NCBI GenBank assembly: GCA_043782425.1
Contig: JAYWAM010000079.1
Location: 1-18,085 of the forward strand
Reading direction: 5' to 3'
DNA: 18,085 nucleotides
From: JAYWAM01 sp043782425
GTDB taxonomy: Bacteria; Pseudomonadota; Gammaproteobacteria; Burkholderiales; Usitatibacteraceae
Of this stretch, positions 7,352-15,083 are shown in pieces. Each line of letters begins with the position of its first letter. The first letter of the stretch is position 1. The notes under the pieces are model-generated. The model was not told the DNA's origin. It saw only the letters and a program-made list of their open reading frames with translations, and ran no database searches. Made by a program: the position numbers and the translations under genes.

Positions 7352-10300
7352 ATACCTCCACGTCGAAAAGCCCTTCCTCGACCAGCTCGCCGCGCTGGGA
7401 TGGACGGTTGTCGATCAAGGACAGGGCTTTATCCCAAGCGACCCGGCGGCGAGCCTGCGCGGTAGCTTCCGCGAGTGGCTTTTGCCCGATGTGTTCCGCG
7501 GGGCGGTGCATGCCATCAATCGCACCGCCGACGGCACGGCCTGGCTGACCGAGCACCAGCTCGACGATCTGCGCGACCAGATTCTGCGCCAGCCGAATCG
7601 CACGCTGCTGGAGGCCAACGAGGCGGTGCAGTCGCTGTTCCTCACGGCGCAGGTGGATCGCAATGAGGTGACGGACGAGAGCGACCCGGTGGTGGTGCTC
7701 ATCGACTTCGCTCACCCGGAGCGCAACGTCTTTCACGCCATCAACCAGTTCCGCATCGACACGCCGGGCTGCGTGAAGCAGTGCATCATCCCCGACATTG
7801 TGCTGTTCGTGAACGGCATCCCGTTGGTGGTGGTAGAGGCGAAGATCGGCGATGCGACCACGGCCAACCCGATGCACGCGGCATTCGAGCAATTGCTGCG
7901 CTACCGCAACGGGCGGACTGAAACCATCGCCGCCGGACTGCGCGAAGGCGAGCCGCGCCTGTTTCACACCAACCTGCTGCTCATCCGCAGCTGCGGCGAA
8001 AAGGCGGAGTTTGCCAGCATCACCTCCGATCATGAGCATTTCTATGCCTGGAAAGATATCTGGCCCGAAGCCAATCGCAACTACACACCACCGCTAGGCA
8101 TCGAGCGCGAACAGGAGCGGATGATCCAGGGTCTGCTCGCGCCCGCGACCCTGCTGGACGTATTGCGCACCTGCACGGTTTTCATGGACACGGATTCGGG
8201 CAAGCGAGTGAAGGTGGTGTGCCGCTACCAGCAATATCGCGCCGCCCACCGCATTGTGCAGAGACTGCGTAGCGGCAAGACGCCTGAAGAGCGTTCCGGT
8301 GTGGTGTGGCATACACAAGGTTCGGGCAAGTCGCTGACCATGGTGTTCGTGGCGCGCATGCTGCGCGCGTCGCAAGACTTGGCGGATTTCAAAATTCTGC
8401 TGGTCAATGACCGCGTGGACCTGGAAGAGCAGCTTGCCGCCACGGCCAAGTTGATCGGCGGCAAGGTTAACGTGATCGAGAGCACGGCGCAACTGCGCAA
8501 GCACCTGAGTACCTATGCTTCCGACGTGAACATGGTGATTGTGCACAAATTTATGGAGCGCACCGAGGCTTTGCCGCTCAAAGTGTCGGAAGCGCTGGCA
8601 AGTTACAGTGTGGCGCCGTCCGGGCAGACCTTCGGCGTGGTAAACCCTTCAGAGCGCATCTTGCTGATGATTGACGAGGCGCACCGCACGCAAAGCTCGG
8701 ACTTCGGCGATAACATTTTCGAGGCTTTTCCCAATGCAACCCGCATTGCCTTTACCGGCACGCCGCTCGTTACCGAGCAGCACGGCAACCGGCGCACGAT
8801 GAAGCGCTTCGGCGAATACATCGACACTTACAAGCTGATGGACGCAGTGCACGACGGCGCCACTTTGCAAATTCTCTACGAAGGCCGCACGGCGGACACG
8901 GCGCTGCAGGACAAGCACGGCTTCGATGCAAAGTTTGAAGACCTGTTCCGCCATCGTACGGAAGAAGAAATACTCGCTATCAAGAAGAAGTACGGCGCCA
9001 GCGGCGACATCCTCGAAGCAGAGAAACGTATCGAGGCCATTGCCCGTGATCTGGTGGCGCATTACATCGACAATATCCTGCCGGATAGCTTCAAGGCGCA
9101 GGTGGTGTGCCACTCCAAGCTGGCGGCAATCCGCTACCAGAAATCGATTCGCGCAGCCTTGGCCGAGCGGCTGGATGGCGAGAGGCTCAAGCCGAAGCCC
9201 GACGCTGACTTGATCCGCCGCATCGCTTTTTTGAAGGCGGCAGTGGTCGTTTCTTCCGATGCCACCAACGAGCTGGCGGTCATCACCGAGGCGCGCAAGG
9301 AAGCCAAGCGTTGGAACACGGTGGAGAACTTCTGCAAGCCCTTTGACTTCGATGATCCGGACAAAAACCTGACCGGCATCGCCTTCCTGATTGTATGCGA
9401 CATGCTGCTGACCGGCTTCGATGCGCCAGTGGAGCAGGTGATGTACATCGACAAGCGGCTCAAGGAGCACAATCTGTTGCAGGCTATCGCGCGGGTGAAC
9501 CGGGTGGCGAAGAACAAACATCGCGGCTTCATTGTGGATTACATCGGCCTGGCGAACCACTTGGCGCAGGCGCTGGCAATTTATGCGCATGAAGACGCCC
9601 AAGACATCCAGCAAGGTTTGAAGAACCTGCTGACCGAATTGCCGATATTGGAAGAACGCTACCAGCGCCTGTTGCAGCACTTCCGCGCTGCTGGGGTGGG
9701 CGAGATCGAAACTTTCGTGAAGGACGAACTACCCACGCCCGAGGCGGAAGTCGCCGTGGTGCATGCGGCGGTGGGCGCATTGAAGGACATCAAGCGCCGT
9801 GCGGATTTCGAGGTGTACCTGAAAAAATTCTTGCAGAGCCTGAACCTGATCCTACCCAATCAAGCGGGGCACCCCTATCGCGGCCCGGCGCGGCGCTTAG
9901 GGTACCTGCTACGGATGGTCAAGGAGCGCTACAAGGACGACTCGCTCGACATCGCGGACGCAGGCGAGAAGGTGAAGGCGCTGATTAACGAGCACCTGAT
10001 CGACCTAGGCATCAATCCCAAGATTCCGCCCATCGAACTGCTGGCAGACGACTTTATCAGCAACGTGCAGAAGCATGCCCAAGGCGACCCAGAGGCCAAA
10101 GCCAGCGAGATGGAACACGCCATCCGCAAACACTGCACGGTACATTTCGATGAAGACCCGGCTTTCTACAAGCGCCTGAGCGAGAAACTGGAGAAGCTGA
10201 TCCAGGAGCACCAGAATAACTGGCAGGCGCTGGCCGAGGGCTACGAGCAGATTCGGAACGAGGCAATGCAAGGCCGCACAGATGCCATCGAAGGGTTGAC

Positions 10301-10598
10301 CAAAGAGGCGACGACCTTCTACGACTACGTGGTGCAGCTTGCTTTCGGCGGCGATGTCGTGCCGCCTGATTCACATGCGCCTCTGAAAAAACTCATGGCG
10401 CGCATCGTGGAGATATTGCAGGGCACTATCGACATCATCGACTTCTGGAAAAAACCCATCGAGGTGAAAAACCTGCGGGGCAATATCGATACAGAAATCC
10501 TGCTCGCCAACATCCCGCAGATCACCGCGAAACACGAACGGATCGCAGTGGAGATCGTCAAACTGGCAGAAAAGCGCCACGAGGAACTGACGAAATGA
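7344..10598 (+). CDS. hsdR: Type I restriction endonuclease and translocase subunit HsdR
   Basis: The protein has 1084 residues from the ATG at 7344, normal for HsdR. This start is preferred over the in-frame ATG at 7320 because AAGGA (7331-7335) lies 8 bases upstream and it gives MSEYLHVEKPFLDQLAALGW, the usual HsdR beginning. Numbered from this start, the nuclease motif is PDIVLFVNG (150-158) with EAK at 165-167 (PD-ExK). Superfamily 2 motor motifs follow: HTQGSGKS (323-330, Walker A), DEAH (444-447) and TGTPL (471-475), then QAIARVNR (motif VI). HsdR translocates DNA with ATP and cuts unmodified DNA as part of the HsdMSR complex. It overlaps the AlbA_2 gene by 8 bases and the next gene by 4. 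All key residues are present, so the subunit looks intact although hsdS and hsdR are about 4.7 kb apart. Confidence 0.96.
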   Translation: MSEYLHVEKPFLDQLAALGWTVVDQGQGFIPSDPAASLRGSFREWLLPDVFRGAVHAINRTADGTAWLTEHQLDDLRDQILRQPNRTLLEANEAVQSLFLTAQVDRNEVTDESDPVVVLIDFAHPERNVFHAINQFRIDTPGCVKQCIIPDIVLFVNGIPLVVVEAKIGDATTANPMHAAFEQLLRYRNGRTETIAAGLREGEPRLFHTNLLLIRSCGEKAEFASITSDHEHFYAWKDIWPEANRNYTPPLGIEREQERMIQGLLAPATLLDVLRTCTVFMDTDSGKRVKVVCRYQQYRAAHRIVQRLRSGKTPEERSGVVWHTQGSGKSLTMVFVARMLRASQDLADFKILLVNDRVDLEEQLAATAKLIGGKVNVIESTAQLRKHLSTYASDVNMVIVHKFMERTEALPLKVSEALASYSVAPSGQTFGVVNPSERILLMIDEAHRTQSSDFGDNIFEAFPNATRIAFTGTPLVTEQHGNRRTMKRFGEYIDTYKLMDAVHDGATLQILYEGRTADTALQDKHGFDAKFEDLFRHRTEEEILAIKKKYGASGDILEAEKRIEAIARDLVAHYIDNILPDSFKAQVVCHSKLAAIRYQKSIRAALAERLDGERLKPKPDADLIRRIAFLKAAVVVSSDATNELAVITEARKEAKRWNTVENFCKPFDFDDPDKNLTGIAFLIVCDMLLTGFDAPVEQVMYIDKRLKEHNLLQAIARVNRVAKNKHRGFIVDYIGLANHLAQALAIYAHEDAQDIQQGLKNLLTELPILEERYQRLLQHFRAAGVGEIETFVKDELPTPEAEVAVVHAAVGALKDIKRRADFEVYLKKFLQSLNLILPNQAGHPYRGPARRLGYLLRMVKERYKDDSLDIADAGEKVKALINEHLIDLGINPKIPPIELLADDFISNVQKHAQGDPEAKASEMEHAIRKHCTVHFDEDPAFYKRLSEKLEKLIQEHQNNWQALAEGYEQIRNEAMQGRTDAIEGLTKEATTFYDYVVQLAFGGDVVPPDSHAPLKKLMARIVEILQGTIDIIDFWKKPIEVKNLRGNIDTEILLANIPQITAKHERIAVEIVKLAEKRHEELTK

Positions 10599-11299
10599 GC
10601 AGCGCGCGCAACAAAGACATTACTTACGAAGTTATTCGTAGCCGCCGCGCAACGGCGGATATCGTCATTGAGCGCGATGGCCGCGTGCTTGTTCGCGCGC
10701 CCGAGTTGATTCCTGACGAGCGAATCGATGACTTGATCGAGGCCAAGCTATACTGGATTTACAAGAATCTGGCTGAGTGGCGCGACCTGAACGCTACCCG
10801 CGTGCTACGCGAGTATCGCAACGGGGAAGGCTTTCTTTACCTGGGCCGCTCGTACCGCCTGCTGCTGGTCGCCGACCAGGAAGATCCCTTGCTACTGAAA
10901 AACGGGCGCTTCTGCTTGCGACGCGACCTGGCGGACCGGGGTGAAATCGAGGCGGCCAAGGCGGCCTTTCGTAACTACTACATCGCGCGTGGCAGCGAGC
11001 GCATCCGCAAGCGCGTGGACTACTACGCACCCAAGGTCGGGGTAACCCCAGGCGACGTCAACGTTCGTGAACTCAGCAATCGCTGGGCTTCATGTTCACC
11101 GAACGGCAGTCTGGCCTTTCATTGGAAGTGCATGATGGCTCCGCAAACCATCATTGACTACATCGTGGTGCACGAGCTTTGCCACTTTCATCACCTTGAT
11201 CACACTGATGCGTTCTGGAATGAGGTGGACAAAGTGATGCCAGCTTATGGCGAGCGCAAGGAGTGGCTGCGGATGCACGGTGCGGGGCTGGATGTGTAG
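10595..11299 (+). CDS. YgjP/DUF45 family (M48-like) zinc metallopeptidase at the end of the restriction operon
   Basis: This 234-residue protein has HELCH at 193-197 followed by HHLDHTDAFW, the HExxH-x2-H-x2-H arrangement of the COG1451 (DUF45) peptidases. Just before it is SNRWASCSPNGSLAFHW, the family's conserved block. There is no signal peptide or membrane segment, so it is probably cytoplasmic. The ATG overlaps the hsdR stop by 4 bases and GAGGA (10581-10585) gives a reasonable ribosome site. Members of this family often follow hsdR in type I operons, but their substrate there is not established; processing or turnover of HsdR or of another operon product is a guess. It is the last gene of the + strand unit and faces the next gene convergently. 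Confidence 0.9.
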   Translation: MSSARNKDITYEVIRSRRATADIVIERDGRVLVRAPELIPDERIDDLIEAKLYWIYKNLAEWRDLNATRVLREYRNGEGFLYLGRSYRLLLVADQEDPLLLKNGRFCLRRDLADRGEIEAAKAAFRNYYIARGSERIRKRVDYYAPKVGVTPGDVNVRELSNRWASCSPNGSLAFHWKCMMAPQTIIDYIVVHELCHFHHLDHTDAFWNEVDKVMPAYGERKEWLRMHGAGLDV

Positions 11300-11332
11300 T
11301 TACTGAGTCTCAGAGCTTGTTATTTCTGGCAC

Positions 11333-11575
11333 TTAACCAAGCGCGCTTTTATTTTCGGCTTGATTCGCGTCTTTCTTCGCAGGCTCTTCCGGCTGATACG
11401 GCCTCATATCTCTGACCATCATGGTGGCCCCGGGGTCGAATTTTTTGGGTACGAAGGGCGCTCTGACTATCGGGGCGGGATTCGCTGTTTTTTGGGGGCT
11501 AGTATTTTCTTGTTTTTCTTCTTCGGGTTTTTCCAAACCGAACAGATTGCGCAGGAAATTCATTAACTTCGTCAT
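11333..11575 (-). CDS. Small hypothetical protein (80 residues)
   Basis: I do not recognise this protein. It starts MTKLMNFLRNLFGLEKPEEE: a short hydrophobic or amphipathic helix followed by a highly charged, proline-rich tail (PEEEKQENTSPQ, PIVRAPFVPKKFDPG, PYQPEEPAKK), probably disordered. The ATG at 11575 is chosen over an upstream GTG at 11599 because GGAG lies 8 bases before it. It has no cysteine and no clear domain. It lies downstream of the response regulator gene on the same strand, about 240 bases away, and is convergent with the restriction operon. It could be a small membrane-associated protein. Coding is likely but not certain given the short length. Confidence 0.55.
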   Translation of the reverse strand: MTKLMNFLRNLFGLEKPEEEKQENTSPQKTANPAPIVRAPFVPKKFDPGATMMVRDMRPYQPEEPAKKDANQAENKSALG

Positions 11576-11818
11576 GGTCCATTCTCCGTCTTGTAACACT
11601 TGCGATACATCCAGTTGTTATGGCGCAACTTGAGCGCCTAACACCAAGCCTGCACGGCCAAAGCGTCATCATAGCGCGGAGTCGGGAGATTGTTCTGGAA
11701 AAAGCAAGGCGACTCTTCCCCGGGCGGGGAAAAGTCAGGATGAGGGCCGCTAGCAGCGCTCGCCCGGCAGCCTAGAACGCTGCCACATCAGTTTGAAGCG
11801 CACCCTCAAAAGTCCAAT
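11576..11818. other. Intergenic stretch between the small protein and the response regulator
   Basis: No convincing gene is seen. It holds a 6-bp hairpin, TTCCCC (11716-11721) with GGGGAA (11726-11731), and GCAGCG (11753-11758) matched by CGCTGC (11778-11783). A lone transposon-type end lies at 11783-11805. The hairpin may end transcription of the response regulator gene, but it has no clear run of T. Confidence 0.4.
11783..11805 (+). repeat. Lone copy of the 23-bp terminal repeat of the MITE at 15093-15288
   Basis: The sequence starts CCACATCAGTTTGAAG and ends CGCACCC. It matches the right terminal repeat at 15266-15288 in 22 of 23 positions. It begins 13 bases beyond the response regulator stop. 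No matching left end and no flanking duplication were found nearby, so it is a solo end or the remnant of a larger element. Confidence 0.75.
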
Positions 11819-12235
11819 TCATACCGCCATCTGGCTGGGAAGATGCGCTCCTACGACGCGTAGCAGATTTTCTCTGGTAAACGGCTTGGTCACATATTCG
11901 ACCGTCCCGGCGCTTAAACCGCGCGCGCGGTCGTATAGCCCATCTTTCGAGGACAACATGACTATCGGTGTATTTTTGTGCTTGGCGTTTTTCTTCATCA
12001 GCGAACAAAACTGAAAACCATCGAGACGCGGCATAAGGACGTCAACGAAAATCAGATCGGGACCCTCGCTCGAAACCTTGGCGAGAGCATCGAAACCGTT
12101 TTCCGCCAGGATCACTTTGCACCCGGCTTGTTTCAAGAACATCTCTGCGCTGCGGCGGATGGTGTTGCTATCGTCAATGACCATGACGCGTGCGCCAGAT
12201 AGGCTCTTCGGTTTTTCTGGTGCGCAGTTTTCCAT
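11819..12235 (-). CDS. Single-domain response regulator, PilG/CheY-like
   Basis: The protein is 138 residues: a 14-residue leader and one receiver domain with no output domain. The acidic pair is Asp21-Asp22 (VMVIDDSNTIRR), the phosphate acceptor is Asp65 (LIFVDVLMPRLDGF), Ser95 is the switch residue (VMLSSKDG) and Lys117 is in VTKPF. It most resembles PilG of the type IV pilus chemosensory (Pil-Chp) pathway, where the phosphorylated regulator binds pilus motor proteins. No pilus or kinase gene is adjacent, so it looks like an orphan copy and the partner is unknown. One unusual point is Thr-Val-Glu-Tyr before VTKPF, where relatives usually have a Ser-Asp or Ala-Asp pair. The start has GGAGA about 5 bases upstream. 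The receiver call is certain; the PilG assignment is moderate. Confidence 0.88.
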   Translation of the reverse strand: MENCAPEKPKSLSGARVMVIDDSNTIRRSAEMFLKQAGCKVILAENGFDALAKVSSEGPDLIFVDVLMPRLDGFQFCSLMKKNAKHKNTPIVMLSSKDGLYDRARGLSAGTVEYVTKPFTRENLLRVVGAHLPSQMAV

Positions 12236-12386
12236 GATTTTCTCCGGGTTCTACCCCACTGGGGCGATAGAAACATGATCCGCCCGCTGCCTGGCCGACG
12301 TCTCTAGGGGAACACGGAAAAACGCGCTTCGTAAAACGCTACCTTGATGGCGGATGACCCCGCCAATCAAGCGCCATCCCAGCATT

Positions 12387-12404
12387 GGCGCGGGTGTCCG
12401 CGCC
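12387..12404 (-). terminator. Hairpin after the TonB-dependent receptor fragment
   Basis: GGCGCGG (12387-12393) and CCGCGCC (12398-12404) form a perfect 7-bp stem with the loop GTGT, 10 bases beyond the stop of the receptor fragment. It has no run of T on the minus strand, so a terminator role is only suggested by position. Confidence 0.4.
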
Positions 12405-12413
12405 CTGCTTCAA

Positions 12414-13898
12414 TCAGAATTTCTTCCAGAACCGGGCGAAATACGCCGCGCCATTCAAGCCAAATTGCACGCTGTCGTAGATGAAGCCGTTGTCGGTTTC
12501 GTTGGGGTCTTGTTTGCTCGGTTTGACATTGAAAATATTCGTGCCGCCTATGGTGAGCTTGGTCGTCTTGTTGATACTGTAGGTAAAGCTGAGGTCAGCC
12601 GAAGTCTTGGCCGCATAGCGCGCGTTGGGCACGCCAGCCGCCGTGCCTGAGAAGGTTCCCAGGGTCTGCGTACCAAAATGAATAATTTTAAGATCAGACT
12701 CCCACGCGCCGGTGACAAAATTGAAGCCCAGGGTCGCCTTGCTGCGCGGCCCGCCCTGCTCGATGAATAGCCGCTCACGCTCGGAAAGCAGCACATCCTC
12801 AAAACCCGTTAACGTGCCCGGCGCCTTGATGCCGGTGACTTCGGTCTTGCTGTAGTTGAAAGCCAGGAAGGTGGAAAGTTTGCCGCTGCCTACGTCGGTT
12901 TTATGCGCCACGGTCAAATCCAATCCCTTGGTTTGGGTGTTGACCGAGTTGACGAAGAATTGCGCCTGCCCTACGCCAAGCCCAGTCAGAATAGCCCCCA
13001 GCGCAGGATAATTGTCGGCATCGAAACGCCCCGATAACACGATGCGGTCGTCGATATTGATGCGGTATAAATCGGCGGTCAGCGCCAGCGCGCTGTTGGG
13101 GCTCCACGTCAGGCCGAGCGTGAAATTCCTCGACTTCTCTTCTTTCAGCTTGGGAATACCTGCGGCGTTGGCGATCGCGCCGCCATTGGGCGCCAGCACC
13201 ACGTCCAGCGGCACGCCACTGATGAAATCGGTGAATGTCGAGGAGAAGTACACCTGTTGCAACGACGGCGCACGGAAGCCAGTGCTGCCGGAAGCGCGCA
13301 ATAGCAGTTTTTCATCGATGCGATAGCTGGAGGCAAGCTTGCCGATGAGCGTCGATCCAAAATCGCTGAAGCGTTCGTAACGCAAGGCGGTCTGTGCTTT
13401 GAGGCGTTGCGTAATATCGGTCTCTATATCGACATAGGCAGCCCAGCTATTGCGACTCTTGTCGGTCTGGTCGCCCGGCTGGAAGCCCGGAAAACCCTGG
13501 CTGCCGGCATTGCCGCCCATGCCCACGCCGTCTGCATCGACGTAAGAGCCGCGCTCGCCGGCCGTGATCTGATAATTTTCACGCCGGTACTCAGCGCCTA
13601 AGGCCACATTCATGCCGTTTAACACGCCAGTATAAAAGCGGCTCAAATCGAGATTGGTGGTGAGCTGTTCAAAAGAAAAACCGCCCGCGTCGAAACGGCT
13701 TGGGCTGATCCCTGGCCCGCCGCCGAGTAAATTCTGATTAGCGAGCGATGCGTTGATGGTGTTGCTGATGTTGTAGCGCAGGCGGTTGTAACCGTAGGTC
13801 TGCGATAGATCGGTATTCCAGCCGCCGATCTGGCTACGGTGACCTAGCGTGGCGTAGCGGTCATCGATGTCGTCTTCCAGTCTTGAGATGTTCGCAAA
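12414..13898 (-). pseudogene. TonB-dependent receptor, 3' part only (5' end lost)
   Basis: About 495 residues of the outer-membrane beta-barrel are readable, starting near FANISRLEDDIDDRY and ending YFARFWKKF, with the C-terminal Phe needed for BamA-dependent barrel assembly. Recognisable barrel segments include GAEYRRENYQ, RLKAQTALRYERFSDFG, LLLRASGSTGFRAPSLQQVY (the usual conserved TonB-receptor stretch) and TIGGTNIFNV near the end. The signal peptide, TonB box and plug domain are absent. No ATG or GTG start exists in the upstream part of the frame; the only candidate, TTG at 13646, falls inside the barrel. The homology stops about 10 bases from the terminator of the neighbouring peptidase gene. 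I infer that rearrangement removed the first 300 or so codons. Over the remaining length the frame is intact, so the loss may be recent. The substrate cannot be told. Confidence 0.82.
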
Positions 13899-13901
13899 GT
13901 A

Positions 13902-13941
13902 TAAAACAAGAAAGGCGAGCCACGCTGGCCTCGCCTTTCTT
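13902..13941 (-). terminator. Rho-independent terminator of the secreted peptidase gene
   Basis: AAGAAAGGCGAG (13908-13919) and CTCGCCTTTCTT (13930-13941) are perfect 12-bp complements separated by 10 bases. On the minus strand the stem is followed by GTTTTATAC, a short T-rich run. It lies about 33 bases after the peptidase stop. The receptor fragment begins immediately beyond it. A second small palindrome, GCGTTAA (13961-13967) with TTAACGC (13974-13980), spans the peptidase stop codon. Confidence 0.8.
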
Positions 13942-13973
13942 TGAGTTGTGCGCCTGAAAAGCGTTAACCCCGA

Positions 13974-14843
13974 TTAACGCGAATAACGGTGATCGCAGCC
14001 GGTGCAGTTTGTTACTGCCTCGATAGTCCAGAACACGTGAGTGAGTGTTTTTGATCCATCCCATTCATAGCGTTCGTAAGTTGAACTACGGCCATCTGAG
14101 GACTGTCCTGTGAGTTGTCCCCAGCTATTTTGGTCCTCGCTCTCATCATCATTCTCTCCCCCGCTTGCGCCGCGCGAGGCGTCCGATGCCACAGCAGCGG
14201 CTATCGATGCGACCGTTGTAGTGCTATCCAGATGCGCGTAGATGATTCCCAACTCCTGGAAGTCGTGTGCATTGGGTTTGGTGCTCAACGTGCTGGTGGC
14301 GTTGGCGCCGGTGTTTGAGAAGTAGTCCATGCAACTATTTTGCGAACTGCCGTTGGTAGACTGGTGGTCGAGCCCAAAAGTGTGCGCTACTTCTTGACAC
14401 ACCACATGCTGCTTCTCGTTGGGATTATTGTAGGTGGAGGTGCTGAAGTAGGTGTCGTTCATCTTGGCCGAGCCCTGCGTGATGTGGGTGCCGCCAGTGA
14501 TGTTGATCGAGGCCAAACCTAGCCAGCCATTATTGCCGTATGCGCCATTACACACCTGCGTGGTGCCCGCGACCATCGAGCAGCGCTTGCTGGCAGTGCC
14601 GGCAACTATTGCAGTCAAGACCGGACTGTTTCCGGCATTCCAGTCACTCGACGCTTGCGCAAGATGCCCCTTCCAGGCGGCGGTGCTCATCCTATCGCCA
14701 AGCTTCAAAGTGAACTGCGGTGTAGTACGCGCCCAATGGTAGCCGCCCCATGAATGAGTCGCGTGGGTAACGCCAGGCATAGCGGTGAATGCCAACCCAA
14801 CAAAAAGTCCTGCCAATGAGCGTTGCAAAGCTTTTTTGACCAT
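13974..14843 (-). CDS. Secreted metallopeptidase-like protein with variant QExxHxxGxxH zinc motif
   Basis: The 289-residue protein starts with a Sec signal peptide (MVKKALQRSLAGLFVGLAFTAMPGVTHA, probable cleavage after Ala28), so it is exported. The core has CQEVAHTFGLDH (149-160) and then CMDY (171-174), which fits the metzincin zinc site HExxHxxGxxH plus a Met-turn, but the first His is Gln150. I recall similar CQE-G-HT-GLDHQD proteins in other bacteria, so the change may be a family trait rather than decay. Cys149 and Cys171 could form a disulfide next to the site. Residues 205-260 are a low-complexity Ala, Ser and acidic linker, and the end CTGCDHRYSR could be another disulfide or metal site. 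The start is supported by AAGGGA about 6 bases upstream. Whether it is an active protease is open. Confidence 0.75.
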   Translation of the reverse strand: MVKKALQRSLAGLFVGLAFTAMPGVTHATHSWGGYHWARTTPQFTLKLGDRMSTAAWKGHLAQASSDWNAGNSPVLTAIVAGTASKRCSMVAGTTQVCNGAYGNNGWLGLASINITGGTHITQGSAKMNDTYFSTSTYNNPNEKQHVVCQEVAHTFGLDHQSTNGSSQNSCMDYFSNTGANATSTLSTKPNAHDFQELGIIYAHLDSTTTVASIAAAVASDASRGASGGENDDESEDQNSWGQLTGQSSDGRSSTYERYEWDGSKTLTHVFWTIEAVTNCTGCDHRYSR

Positions 14844-14886
14844 TTTATTTCCCTTAAAGAATAGAAGTTAAAAGAAAGTCAGACTC

Positions 14887-14914
14887 GTATTACCCGAAGT
14901 TGCACAGCCGCCAA
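14887..14914 (-). promoter_or_regulatory. Possible sigma-70 promoter for the secreted peptidase gene
   Basis: On the minus strand TTGGCG (14909-14914) and TAATAC (14887-14892) are spaced by 16 bases and lie about 45 bases before the start codon. The match is partial and rests on consensus alone. Confidence 0.3.
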
Positions 14915-15083
14915 GTTCAGCGGAAGATGTCTTGTCATCCCATCATTCGAGTTTACGAACTAGCGTTATAAACCTTTTCTAGTTTTAAGTCGAATCGAAC
15001 CTCACGAAAGCTGCGCTGCGCCTGGTGCACCGCGATCCAGTCCTGCTTCGCCCACTTTGCAGTAGTGCTTTTTGTGTCCTGTT

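Noticed and set aside
7287..8039. 250-residue open frame on the minus strand
   Set aside because: It overlaps the hsdR start and nuclease domain in antisense and has no recognisable domain.
8649..9680. 343-residue open frame on the minus strand
   Set aside because: It lies wholly antisense to the HsdR motor domain, whose motifs are clear on the + strand; high GC creates long shadow frames here.
12236..12413. Possible extra small gene between the response regulator and receptor fragment
   Set aside because: No frame with a start, ribosome site and sensible composition was found; only a short hairpin at 12387-12404 is visible.
13644..13646. TTG as a true start of a short TonB-receptor-like protein
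   Set aside because: The frame continues upstream with receptor-like sequence to about 13898 and a start here would give a barrel without signal peptide or plug.
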